Shown in pieces: positions 18,316-27,497 of a stretch of DNA of 64,000 nt; the first letter of the stretch is position 1, and each line of letters opens with the position of its first letter. A program made the position numbers and the translations under genes. The DNA comes from Ferruginibacter sp. (GTDB lineage: Bacteria; Bacteroidota; Bacteroidia; Chitinophagales; Chitinophagaceae): positions 1-64,000 of the forward strand of contig JAHBTN010000017.1 in the NCBI GenBank assembly GCA_019638575.1, in the 5' to 3' direction. The notes below the pieces were generated by a model that was not told the origin of the DNA, did not search any database, and worked only from the letters and a program-made list of their open reading frames with translations.

Positions 18316-19296
18316 GTGACTGGTATCTTTAAAGCCAATAACCCTTATAATAATTTTTTACTTTTATTGTATGCAGTATTACTCAAACTGCCATTGTTCC
18401 TGTATCCAAAAGCGCCGCAAGCACAGCCAATAGATGGCTTTTTGTACCATGGTTTATTAAACTGGCTACAACCTATAGGGAATAGTTTTCCGCTTATCTA
18501 TTCATTTATCACTTTTATATTATTGTACAGCCAGGCAATTTATTTTAATAAACTTATCATCGATCATCGTATCATGCAGCGCCCCAATTACCTTACGGGC
18601 ATGTGTTACCTGCTGCTTACATCTGTTTTTACCGAATGGAACAGTTTATCGGCTCCGTTAATCATCAATAGCCTGCTTATTTGGGTTTGGGCGCAAATGA
18701 GTGCGTTATACAGTAACCAAAAACCTAAATCATCTTTATTTAATATCGGCATTGCAATAGGCTTGTGCACATTTTTTTATTTTCCTTCTTTGTCATTTGT
18801 TATTTTGGTGATTTTTGGCCTTGCTATAACCAGGCCTTTTAAGCTTGCAGAATGGCTTATTGCACTTTTTGGTATCATCACACCGTATTACTTCCTGCTG
18901 GCTTTGTTTTTTTTAACCAACAAATGGAAAGGTTATTCCTGGCCGGGCATTGCTGTTACCAGGCCGGTATTTGACCAGTCATATTGGGCCTTTGCTGCTA
19001 TAATACTGGTTGGTATTGCAACCATTACCGGTATTTTTTATGTACAGCAAAATTTTCGCAGGCAGTTAATACAGGCACGTAAAAGCTGGAACCTTATATT
19101 TTTATACTTGCTTGTAGCCTTATTTGTGCCTTTTGTAAATGCCACACATACTTTTGAATATTGGATTCTTTGTGCTGTGCCGCTTTCGGCACTTTTGGCT
19201 GCTGCATTTTTTTATCCGCAAAAAAAATGGTTTCCCGTTTCCATTCACTGGCTATTGGTAGCTTTTGTAATTGTTATCAATTTCATCGTTAGGTAA
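18316..19296 (+). CDS. DUF6427-like polytopic membrane protein
   Basis: The 326-residue protein has about nine hydrophobic segments and short polar loops. It looks like the Bacteroidota-restricted DUF6427 family (weak recognition): an N-terminal NPYNNFLLLL helix, LPLFLYP, and a C-terminal run of helices ending in FIVR. The start is GTG 18316, since no ATG precedes the first helix in frame. Function unknown. It lies 107 nt upstream of purQ in the same direction. Confidence 0.65.
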   Translation: MTGIFKANNPYNNFLLLLYAVLLKLPLFLYPKAPQAQPIDGFLYHGLLNWLQPIGNSFPLIYSFITFILLYSQAIYFNKLIIDHRIMQRPNYLTGMCYLLLTSVFTEWNSLSAPLIINSLLIWVWAQMSALYSNQKPKSSLFNIGIAIGLCTFFYFPSLSFVILVIFGLAITRPFKLAEWLIALFGIITPYYFLLALFFLTNKWKGYSWPGIAVTRPVFDQSYWAFAAIILVGIATITGIFYVQQNFRRQLIQARKSWNLIFLYLLVALFVPFVNATHTFEYWILCAVPLSALLAAAFFYPQKKWFPVSIHWLLVAFVIVINFIVR

Positions 19297-19311
19297 TTAA
19301 CCCTGTATTAG

Positions 19312-19319
19312 TACCTTTG
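19312..19319 (+). promoter_or_regulatory. Possible -7 box for purQ
   Basis: TACCTTTG matches TAnnTTTG and would give purQ a leader of about 75-80 nt. No TTTG box is found at the right distance upstream, so support is weak. Confidence 0.25.
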
Positions 19320-19403
19320 CATTAACTTATTTACCTGCTGCAGATGAAAGGTATTGAAATATAAACAGAACTTACCTACGTATGCAGCGCATAATTTTTA
19401 CAA

Positions 19404-20090
19404 ATGAAATTTGGCGTAGTTGTTTTCCCGGGCAGTAATTGCGACAGGGATATGATAGAAGCCCTGCAAAACGATTTGCAGCAGGAAGTGATACAACTTT
19501 GGCATAAGGATAAAGATCTTAGCATGTTTGTAAAAGACGACTGCATTGTTTTACCCGGCGGCTTTAGTTATGGCGATTACCTGCGTTGTGGCGCCATTGC
19601 CCGTTTTAGCCCTATGATGCAAAGCGTAATTGAATTTGCAGGCAAGGGCGGAAAAGTGTTAGGTGTATGTAACGGTTTCCAGATATTGTGTGAGAGCGGT
19701 TTATTGCCGGGTGTGCTGTTACGCAACAGCCAGCAACAGTTTGTTTGCAAAAATATTTTTATGAAGGAAGTTGCATCAGAAGATGGGCCAGGCCATTCGG
19801 CAATACCTGTTTGTATCCCCGTAGCCCATGGCGAGGGCCGTTTTTTTGCCGATGAAAAAACATTGGATGAAATGGAAATGCACAGGCAGGTAATGTACCG
19901 CTATTGCGATGATAAAGGCACCATCAACCAGGCAGCAAACCCCAATGGAGCCATTCATAATATTGCCGGCATTTGTAATAAGCAAAGAAATGTTTTTGGT
20001 ATGATGCCACATCCGGAAAGGGCATGCAGTGCCGTTTTAGGAAACGAAGACGGGAAAAAAGTTTTTAACCACCTGTTTGGAATAAATTAA
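19404..20090 (+). CDS. purQ: Phosphoribosylformylglycinamidine synthase subunit PurQ
   Basis: Glutaminase subunit of FGAM synthase (purine biosynthesis step 4), which supplies ammonia to PurL. The 228-residue class I amidotransferase has nucleophile Cys in VLGVCNGFQIL (residue ~91) and the His-Glu pair in MMPHPERA. The start FGVVVFPGSNCDRD is diagnostic of PurQ. Length is normal. No purL or purS lies in the window, so the subunits are encoded at separate loci. Confidence 0.96.
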   Translation: MKFGVVVFPGSNCDRDMIEALQNDLQQEVIQLWHKDKDLSMFVKDDCIVLPGGFSYGDYLRCGAIARFSPMMQSVIEFAGKGGKVLGVCNGFQILCESGLLPGVLLRNSQQQFVCKNIFMKEVASEDGPGHSAIPVCIPVAHGEGRFFADEKTLDEMEMHRQVMYRYCDDKGTINQAANPNGAIHNIAGICNKQRNVFGMMPHPERACSAVLGNEDGKKVFNHLFGIN

Positions 20091-20170
20091 CAGTATTTAA
20101 AGGTAATGACAGGGTTTGCACAATCTGTTCCATTGATAATTTCGTAGTTTTGCTAAAAAATAATAAGAAC

Positions 20171-20626
20171 ATGAAAAGAATCTTTACTCTTTTAGGTTTT
20201 ATGATGATGGCCGGCTTTGCAAAAGCACAGATAAACAACCCTGTAACCTGGACCTACAGTGCAAAAAAAGTTGCAGATAAGGTATACGAAATTCATATGA
20301 CTGCAAATATTGACGGTAACTGGCATTTGTATGCACAGGATGCCGGTGAAGGCCCCGAGCCAACAACCTTTTCTTTTACAGCCAATCCGCTAATAACTTT
20401 TGATGGTAAAGTGAAAGAAGTTGGCAAGCTTGAAAAATCGTACGATAAAAATTTTAATTCAGTTTTAAAATATTATGCAAAGAAGGTTGACTTTGTTCAA
20501 AAAGTAAAAGTGAAATCTTCGGCGGCAACTGTAGTAAAAGGTACGGTTAATTATATGGTTTGTAACGACAGGCAATGCCTGCCACCTAAAGATGTACCCT
20601 TTAGTGTAAAAGTTGGTGGAAAATAA
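20171..20626 (+). CDS. DsbD alpha-like periplasmic thiol protein
   Basis: The 151-residue exported protein has a signal peptide (cleavage near FAKAQ) and a single DsbD N-terminal (alpha/DsbC-type) immunoglobulin-like domain. The cysteine pair is in CNDRQCLPP near residues 131-136, the position that receives electrons from the membrane domain in DsbD. ATG 20171 was preferred to the TTG at 20150 because it starts the signal peptide directly. A terminator separates it from the next gene, a full DsbD whose own alpha domain lacks cysteines. Confidence 0.82.
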   Translation: MKRIFTLLGFMMMAGFAKAQINNPVTWTYSAKKVADKVYEIHMTANIDGNWHLYAQDAGEGPEPTTFSFTANPLITFDGKVKEVGKLEKSYDKNFNSVLKYYAKKVDFVQKVKVKSSAATVVKGTVNYMVCNDRQCLPPKDVPFSVKVGGK

Positions 20627-20642
20627 AATCGCTTTATCATAT

Positions 20643-20669
20643 TTCCCGATTGTTCAGTCGGGAATTTTT
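20643..20669 (+). terminator. Terminator between the two DsbD-related genes
   Basis: TTCCCGA (20643-20649) and TCGGGAA (20658-20664) with an 8-nt loop, then TTTTT. It may reduce read-through into dsbD. Confidence 0.7.
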
Positions 20670-20682
20670 ATAAATTACAGGT

Positions 20683-22647
20683 ATGTGGCTTAAAAAAAAT
20701 ATTTCATTACTAACTGCTGTATTTTTTCTTCTTCAATTTTCGGTTAAAGGGCAAGATTCATCTGCTGTACAATGGCAGGCAACAGGAAAGAAAACTGCAG
20801 AAGGTATTTACGAACTTCATTTGAAAGCACAGGTAAAACCCGGATGGCATATTTATACCATAGCCAATGCCGATGCAGGGCTTGAAGGATTGAAAATTAG
20901 TTTTTCAGATTCATCCATCATAAAAGACGGCAGCCAACAACTTACCGGCAACATAAAAACAATTACAGATAAAATCTTCAATGCAAAAGTTGAAGTGGCA
21001 GAAGACAGTTTACAGATTGTTCAAAAAATAAAACTGGCAGGTACAGTACCGGCAAAATTAAAAGTTGAACTGCTGTACAATACGGCTAATGCCGAGGAAT
21101 TTATTCCCGAAGAAAGAAAAGTGGATATTGAAATGGAAGGCGGTGTAGATGTATCGGCGGGCAACAGGATTTTAATTCCAACTATTGATTTAAAAAATCC
21201 TGTTAATGACTTTGGCGGTACAGGAATTAGTGTAGAGGAAACAAACAAAGGCAGTTTATTTACTATATTTTTACTTGGTTTCCTGGGCGGTTTGGTAGCT
21301 CTGATAACGCCTTGTGTTTTTCCCATGATACCTTTAACGGTTTCTTTTTTTACAAAAAAAGCAAACACAAAAAAACAGGGCATCTTTAATGCAAGCCTGT
21401 ATGGGTTCTTTATATTTTTAATTTATGTATTGCTAAGCGTACCGTTTTATTTTATCGACAGTGCAAGCCCCGAAATATTAAATTCAGTATCAACTAACCC
21501 ATGGCTTAATATTATCTTCTTTATTATATTTATCGTATTTGCTTTATCGTTTTTTGGGTTATTTGAAATAACATTACCTGCAGCATTTTCGGGAAAGGCA
21601 GATGCAAAAGCAGGTACAGGTAATGTAGTTGGGATATTTTTTATGGCACTAACACTTGCCATTGTTTCATTTTCATGTACGGGTCCCATACTGGGTTCAT
21701 TACTGGTTGGTTCATTAACAGGTGGCGCTGTACAACTTACGGTTGGCATGGGCGGTTTTGGTTTAGCGCTTGCATTGCCGTTTGCGCTGTTCGCCTTGTT
21801 CCCTAACTGGTTAAACTCATTGCCCAAATCGGGTGGCTGGTTAAATTCGGTTAAAGTGGTGTTGGGTTTTATAGAAGTGGCGCTTGCCATTAAATTTCTT
21901 TCAAACGCCGATTTGGTAAAACACTGGGGCATTTTAAAAAGAGAAGTATTTATTGGTATATGGATATTGGTGGGTATTGGTATAACACTGTATTTGTTAG
22001 GTAAAATAAAATTCCCGCACGATAGTCCAATAAAAAAATTAAGCAAAGCAAGAATTGCACTTGCTGTTATATTTGCTGCATTTACTTTATACCTTGTTCC
22101 GGGTGTAACCAATACCAAGTATGCAAACCTTACATTGATAAGCGGATTTCCGCCACCATTGTATTATAGTATTTACAAGCAAAACAACGAGTGTATTTTA
22201 AACTTAAACTGCTCCCACGATTATGAAGAAGGGATGAAGATGGCAAGGGAACAGAATAAACCTGTATTGCTTGATTTTACCGGTTATGCCTGTGTAAATT
22301 GCCGCCGCATGGAAGAAAATGTTTGGAGCGATCCCGAAGTGTATAAGATTATGAAGGAAAAATATGTTGTGATTTCTTTGTACGTTGATGATAAGAAGAA
22401 CCTGCCCGCAGCAAAACAGTTTTCGTACAAAACTAAAGACGGAGTTGAAAAGGAAATAGTAACCGTAGGCAATAAATGGGCAACATTTGAAACAGAAAAT
22501 TTTAAGAACAATGCACAACCGCTTTATGTTATATTAAATGGCGATGAAATATTGCTCAATAACCCGGTTGGTTACACACCATCTGTAAGGCAATATAAAG
22601 AATGGCTTTTAAGTGGCCTTGATGCTTACGAAAAAACAAAAAAATAA
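20683..22647 (+). CDS. dsbD: Protein-disulfide reductase DsbD
   Basis: Membrane electron carrier from cytoplasmic thioredoxin to the periplasm, 654 residues. The order is a signal peptide, an N-terminal alpha domain (~25-160), eight transmembrane helices with the reactive cysteines in ITPCVFPM and SFSCTGPIL (~190-470), and a C-terminal thioredoxin domain with CVNC in FTGYACVNCRRME (~535). The alpha domain contains no cysteine at all, so it cannot accept electrons in the usual way. The upstream small protein has the missing pair and may take over this step (inference). Confidence 0.93.
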   Translation: MWLKKNISLLTAVFFLLQFSVKGQDSSAVQWQATGKKTAEGIYELHLKAQVKPGWHIYTIANADAGLEGLKISFSDSSIIKDGSQQLTGNIKTITDKIFNAKVEVAEDSLQIVQKIKLAGTVPAKLKVELLYNTANAEEFIPEERKVDIEMEGGVDVSAGNRILIPTIDLKNPVNDFGGTGISVEETNKGSLFTIFLLGFLGGLVALITPCVFPMIPLTVSFFTKKANTKKQGIFNASLYGFFIFLIYVLLSVPFYFIDSASPEILNSVSTNPWLNIIFFIIFIVFALSFFGLFEITLPAAFSGKADAKAGTGNVVGIFFMALTLAIVSFSCTGPILGSLLVGSLTGGAVQLTVGMGGFGLALALPFALFALFPNWLNSLPKSGGWLNSVKVVLGFIEVALAIKFLSNADLVKHWGILKREVFIGIWILVGIGITLYLLGKIKFPHDSPIKKLSKARIALAVIFAAFTLYLVPGVTNTKYANLTLISGFPPPLYYSIYKQNNECILNLNCSHDYEEGMKMAREQNKPVLLDFTGYACVNCRRMEENVWSDPEVYKIMKEKYVVISLYVDDKKNLPAAKQFSYKTKDGVEKEIVTVGNKWATFETENFKNNAQPLYVILNGDEILLNNPVGYTPSVRQYKEWLLSGLDAYEKTKK

Positions 22648-22740
22648 GAATAACTTCTCTAAAAGTACTTGTATAAATGGTATTGTTAAATTGATATTGC
22701 TGGATAATATGATTCCAGCATCTAACACATAACACTATAT

Positions 22741-22770
22741 AAAAAAACCTCCGCTTAAACGGAGGCTTTC
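22741..22770 (-). terminator. Terminator of the ECF sigma gene
   Basis: CCTCCG (22748-22753) and CGGAGG (22760-22765) form a stem that extends by A-T pairs. On the minus strand it is followed by seven T residues (22741-22747). Confidence 0.75.
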
Positions 22771-22825
22771 AATTTGTGTTTGGGTGTTACAGAATCTTTA
22801 ATACAATTAAAAACCTGTTTATAAA

Positions 22826-23407
22826 TTATAATGCAATTTGTTTTTCGGTCATCATCTTGCGCAGGTTAATTAAACCATAACGCATACGGCCTAAAGCAGT
22901 GTTGATACTGCAACTTGTCAGGTCGGCAATTTCTTTAAAACTCAGGTCTGCATAATGCCTTAGTATAATAACTTCACGCTGGTCTTCGGGCAGCAGGTCC
23001 ACCATTTTCCTTACTTTGTCGTGGCTTTGGTTGTTCATCATTTTTTCATCGGCGCCTGCTTCTGAAAAATTGAGTACTTCAAAAATATCACGGTCATCGC
23101 TTGTTTTAATAGTAGGGGTGCGTTTTACCTTACGGAAATGATCTACACACATATTATGTGCAATACGCATGGCCCATGGTAAAAATTTACCTTCATCTTT
23201 ATAGCGGCCGCCTTTTAACGTGTCGATAATACGGATGAAAACATCCTGGAAAATATCTTCGGTAAGATATTTGTCCTTTACCATAAGGTAAATAGATGTG
23301 TAAATTTTGTCTTTGTAACGGTTAACAATAGTTGCAAGAGCATTGGCATCGCCTTCCATATATAAATGGATAAGCTGCTGGTCGGTAAGATTGTTCAGGA
23401 TTTTCAT
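22826..23407 (-). CDS. RNA polymerase ECF sigma factor
   Basis: Sigma-70 family regulator of the extracytoplasmic-function class, 193 residues. Region 2 runs from residue ~15 to 95 (IVNRYKDKIYTSIYLMV, ...EDIFQDVFIRI, FLPWAMRIAHNMCVDHFRK). Region 4 (~130-185) has the helix-turn-helix LSFKEIADLTSCSINTALGRMRYGL. No anti-sigma factor gene lies beside it. Stand-alone ECF factors of this kind are common in Bacteroidota; the regulon is unknown. The 295 nt between this gene and uvrA hold no gene that could be supported. Confidence 0.92.
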   Translation of the reverse strand: MKILNNLTDQQLIHLYMEGDANALATIVNRYKDKIYTSIYLMVKDKYLTEDIFQDVFIRIIDTLKGGRYKDEGKFLPWAMRIAHNMCVDHFRKVKRTPTIKTSDDRDIFEVLNFSEAGADEKMMNNQSHDKVRKMVDLLPEDQREVIILRHYADLSFKEIADLTSCSINTALGRMRYGLINLRKMMTEKQIAL

Positions 23408-23702
23408 AAACTTCTACAGTTTTAGCTTGTTAGGATTTTAGTTTTAATAACAGGATCCAAAAAGTTTGAAAAATTGCGTAGAAGTCTTTTAGATAGGCTT
23501 AACGGTTTTTCATTTTTTGGATATTGGACAGTAAAAGTATACGATGCCTTTTTATTAAGTATGGGTGGAATTGCTCAATTTTTTGAGTTTTTCTACTAAG
23601 TAAAAATACGAAACGCTAATTTGCATCTTTACAACGGATTGATCTTTAAGAAAATATTCACATATAGACTGTAACCTTAATTAAACTGATTACTTTTAAA
23701 AA

Positions 23703-26525
23703 ATGACTAAGATAAAAGAAGAAAATCTGCCGATAAGCAAAACACTTCAATCACCCATTTGTATAAAAGGTGCTAGAGTACATAATTTAAAAAACATAAG
23801 CGTAAACATACCTCGTAATAAATTAATAGTGGTAACAGGTGTGTCGGGCTCTGGCAAATCATCATTAACAATAGATACTTTATTTGCTGAAGGGCAACGC
23901 CGTTATGCCGAAAGCCTGAGTGCTTATGCACGCCAGTTTATGCAGCGTATGAACAAACCCGATGTGGATTATATCAAAGGCCTTTGCCCCGCCATCGCCA
24001 TCGAACAAAAAGTGATAACCCGTACTCCACGCAGCACCGTTGGCAGCATGACCGAAATTTATGATTACCTGCGCCTGCTTTTTGCAAGAGCCGGTAAAAC
24101 AATTTCGCCGGTTAGTGGCAGGGAAGTTAAAAAAGACGATGTTAAAGATGTAATTGATGCAATAGAGCAATTGCCTGCAGGCAGTAAGATATTATTATTA
24201 GTGCCCTTTAAACAACATGATAAAAGAAATGTAAAAGAAGAACTGAATATATTATTACAAAAAGGATTTCCACGCTTATATATAAATGGTGCAGTAGTTA
24301 GAATTGAAGATTTACTTGAAGATGAAAAAAAGAATATTTTAAAAAAAACAGATACTGTTTATTTATTAGTTGACAGGCTGATAGCAAAAAAGTTTGAAGA
24401 AGATGAACTGCACCGTATATCAGATTCAGTAAATACTTCTTTTTATGAAGGCGAAGGTGAAATGTATCTTGAAATAAACCAACAACAACTTGTACATTTC
24501 TCTAATAAATTTGAACTGGATGGAATACAGTTTGAAGAACCGGTACCTAACTTATTTTCATTTAATAATCCTTATGGTGCATGCCCTGTTTGCGAAGGGT
24601 TTTCGCAAATACTTGGTATTGACCCAGATTTAGTGATACCCGATAAAAGCCTGAGTGTGTATGAAGGCGCCGTGGCACCTTGGAAAGGAGAGAAGCTGGG
24701 TTTATGGAAAGAGAATTTTATAAAGGCTGCAAAGAAATTTAATTTCCCTATTCATAAAGCCATTATCGATCTTAACCAGGAACAAACAAATGCACTTTGG
24801 AATGGCAATGAACACATAAACGGTATCAATGATTTTTTTAAAGAAGTAGAACAAAACCTTTACAAAGTGCAATACAGGGTTTTGCTAAGCCGCTACCGTG
24901 GCCGCACTTTATGTACATCCTGCAAAGGTTACCGTTTAAGAAATGAGGCTTTATATGTAAAAGTAGGAGGTAAACACATTGGCGAACTTTGTGAAATGCC
25001 GGTAAACGACCTTAAAACCTGGTTTAAAAATTTAAATCTTAGTGAGTACGATCAGCAAGTGGCTAAAAGGATATTGATTGAAATCAATCATCGCATTAAA
25101 ACATTAACTGATGTAGGGCTTGGTTATCTTACATTAAACCGTTTGGCTAATTCATTAAGTGGCGGTGAAAGCCAACGTATCCAGTTAACCCGTAGTTTAG
25201 GCAGTAACCTCACCAATTCTTTATACATTTTAGATGAGCCATCTATTGGGTTGCACAACCGGGATACCGAAAGACTGATTAAAGTGCTTAAAGAATTAAG
25301 AGATCTTGATAATACAGTTGTAGTAGTTGAACATGATGAAATGATGATGAGAGAAGCTGATTATATAATAGATATGGGGCCACTTGCCAGCCATTTGGGA
25401 GGCAATGTAGTGGCCGAAGGTAATTATGATGATATAGTAAATGCCCCCCAAAGTCTTACCGGTAAATATTTATCGGGCAACATGAAAATTGAACCACCTA
25501 AACAGGTTCGTAAGTGGAAACATTCTTTAAAGTTGGAAGGCGCCCGGCAAAATAATCTTAAAAACATAACAGTAGAGTTTCCGCTTGAAGTTTTTTGTGT
25601 GGTAACAGGTGTAAGTGGCAGTGGTAAAACTACATTGGTTAAACAAATCTTATATCCTGCGTTACAAAAAATAAAAGGTGAGTTTGTTGATAAAGCAGGA
25701 TTGCATAAATCTTTAACAGGAGATATAAGCATTATATCGCAAATAGAAATGATTGACCAAAACCCTATTGGTAAGTCTTCAAGAAGCAACCCGGTTACTT
25801 ATATAAAAGCTTATGACGAAATCAGGGATCTCTTCAGCAAGCAGCCATTAAGTAAGATGAGAGGTTTTCAACCAAAACATTTTTCGTTTAATGTTGATGG
25901 CGGAAGATGCGATGCCTGTAAAGGTGAAGGTGAGCAAATAGTTGAAATGCAGTTTTTGGCTGATGTGCATTTAACATGCGAAGTATGTGGAGGTAAACGC
26001 TTTAAAGAAGAAGTGCTTGAAGTGAAGTATAAAGACAAAAACATTCACGATGTATTGGAGATGAGTGTTGATGAAGCGATTGATTTTTTTCTTGCTACTG
26101 ATGGAAAAGGCTCTGATGGTAGCGATGTTGCAAAGAAATTGCAACCACTTAGCGAAGTAGGTTTAGGATATGTAAAGCTTGGCCAATCTTCCGATACCTT
26201 ATCGGGCGGCGAGGCACAAAGGGTTAAGCTGGCTTCATTTTTAGGCAGGGGCCGCAGCAATGGAAGCATACTTTTTATATTTGATGAACCAACAACAGGG
26301 CTTCATTTTCATGATATAAAAAAATTGCTAGCATCGTTTAATGCCTTGATAGAACAAGGGCATAGTATCCTGGTGATAGAACATAACACCGATGTGATAC
26401 GTTCGGCCGATTGGGTTATAGATCTTGGTCCCGATGCAGGTGAAGCCGGAGGGAACCTGGTATTTGCAGGAAAGCCATCCGACCTTGTTCAATGCAAAGA
26501 AAGTTTTACTGGAAAGTTTCTTTAA
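23703..26525 (+). CDS. uvrA: Excinuclease ABC subunit UvrA
   Basis: DNA-damage recognition ATPase of nucleotide excision repair, 940 residues, with two ABC ATPase modules. Walker A motifs are GVSGSGKSS (~46) and GVSGSGKTT (~640). Signatures are NSLSGGESQRIQL and DTLSGGEAQRVKLA. Walker B motifs are YILDEPSIGLH and FIFDEPTTGLH. The second zinc module is complete (CDAC and CEVC). The first keeps only CPVC in NNPYGACPVC; where other UvrAs have an earlier Cys pair there is FSNKFELDGIQF. This reduced form is, as far as recalled, usual in Bacteroidota. Confidence 0.96.
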   Translation: MTKIKEENLPISKTLQSPICIKGARVHNLKNISVNIPRNKLIVVTGVSGSGKSSLTIDTLFAEGQRRYAESLSAYARQFMQRMNKPDVDYIKGLCPAIAIEQKVITRTPRSTVGSMTEIYDYLRLLFARAGKTISPVSGREVKKDDVKDVIDAIEQLPAGSKILLLVPFKQHDKRNVKEELNILLQKGFPRLYINGAVVRIEDLLEDEKKNILKKTDTVYLLVDRLIAKKFEEDELHRISDSVNTSFYEGEGEMYLEINQQQLVHFSNKFELDGIQFEEPVPNLFSFNNPYGACPVCEGFSQILGIDPDLVIPDKSLSVYEGAVAPWKGEKLGLWKENFIKAAKKFNFPIHKAIIDLNQEQTNALWNGNEHINGINDFFKEVEQNLYKVQYRVLLSRYRGRTLCTSCKGYRLRNEALYVKVGGKHIGELCEMPVNDLKTWFKNLNLSEYDQQVAKRILIEINHRIKTLTDVGLGYLTLNRLANSLSGGESQRIQLTRSLGSNLTNSLYILDEPSIGLHNRDTERLIKVLKELRDLDNTVVVVEHDEMMMREADYIIDMGPLASHLGGNVVAEGNYDDIVNAPQSLTGKYLSGNMKIEPPKQVRKWKHSLKLEGARQNNLKNITVEFPLEVFCVVTGVSGSGKTTLVKQILYPALQKIKGEFVDKAGLHKSLTGDISIISQIEMIDQNPIGKSSRSNPVTYIKAYDEIRDLFSKQPLSKMRGFQPKHFSFNVDGGRCDACKGEGEQIVEMQFLADVHLTCEVCGGKRFKEEVLEVKYKDKNIHDVLEMSVDEAIDFFLATDGKGSDGSDVAKKLQPLSEVGLGYVKLGQSSDTLSGGEAQRVKLASFLGRGRSNGSILFIFDEPTTGLHFHDIKKLLASFNALIEQGHSILVIEHNTDVIRSADWVIDLGPDAGEAGGNLVFAGKPSDLVQCKESFTGKFL

Positions 26526-26603
26526 AATTGTAAATCAGTTTTATAAATGTGTACCTGGTAATTTTATTTTTATTATTGTTTACAATCATTCATTTTTGCA
26601 TAC

Positions 26604-27287
26604 ATGGGTAATATCATAATTACAATTGATGGATGGTCTTCTTGTGGAAAAAGCACACTTGCCAGGCAATTGGCAAAAGCTTTAGGATATGTATATATTG
26701 ATAGTGGTGCTATGTACCGGGCTATTACACTTTATTTTTTACGTAACCATATAAACTGGGCAGATGTTAAGCAGGTAAAATCGGCATTAAAAGAAATAAA
26801 TATTGACTTTAGATTCAATAAAATTACTCAGCAATCCGAAATTTATTTGAATGATGAAAATGTAGAATATCTTATAAGGGACTTGGTAATTGCTGAAAAA
26901 GTAAGCGAAATAGCTGCAATTAAAGAAATAAGGGAATTTGCAGTAGCTCAGCAACAGCAATTAGGAGCTAATAAAGGTATTGTTATGGATGGTAGGGATA
27001 TTGGGACAACAGTTTTCCCTAATGCCGAATTAAAAATATTTATGACTGCAGATATTGCTGTTAGAGTTGAAAGGAGATATATTGAAATGCAGGCAAAAAA
27101 CCCCAATGTGTCTATTGAAGATGTAAAAGCTAATTTACAGATGAGAGATTATATTGATTCAAACAGGGAAATAAGCCCTTTACGTAAAGCTGAAGATGCA
27201 ATAGAGATAGATAATACAAATATTAATATAAACGATCAGTTAAGCTTAGCTTTGGAATTGGCTAATAAAAAATTGCAAAAAATTTGA
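26604..27287 (+). CDS. cmk: Cytidylate kinase
   Basis: Phosphorylates CMP and dCMP with ATP. The 227-residue P-loop kinase has Walker A in IDGWSSCGKSTLA (residues ~8-20), the CMP-binding segment YIDSGAMYRAIT, and the NMP-site GRDIGTTVFPNAELK, followed by a lid with RVERRY. Length and motif order are normal. It starts 78 nt after uvrA; cotranscription is possible but not shown. Confidence 0.96.
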   Translation: MGNIIITIDGWSSCGKSTLARQLAKALGYVYIDSGAMYRAITLYFLRNHINWADVKQVKSALKEINIDFRFNKITQQSEIYLNDENVEYLIRDLVIAEKVSEIAAIKEIREFAVAQQQQLGANKGIVMDGRDIGTTVFPNAELKIFMTADIAVRVERRYIEMQAKNPNVSIEDVKANLQMRDYIDSNREISPLRKAEDAIEIDNTNININDQLSLALELANKKLQKI

Positions 27288-27497
27288 TTTTTTGGCTGAT
27301 GTTTGTATCTTTACAGTCGCTAATAGCCATTTTATAATGTATTAGTATCCACAATCCATTGAACACCTCCTCTATAATTGCTTACCAATACCTCTGATTT
27401 TCTTTAAATCTCCCTTGGAATTACTTTGTCCAATCCTGTAAAAAGTTTCAATAATTTTTTATTGATGTATTTATTATTTGAAACCTACTAAATTTTA

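Noticed and set aside
21447-22118. 223-codon antisense frame inside dsbD
   Set aside because: It lies entirely opposite a well-supported gene and mirrors its codon bias; no motif of its own.
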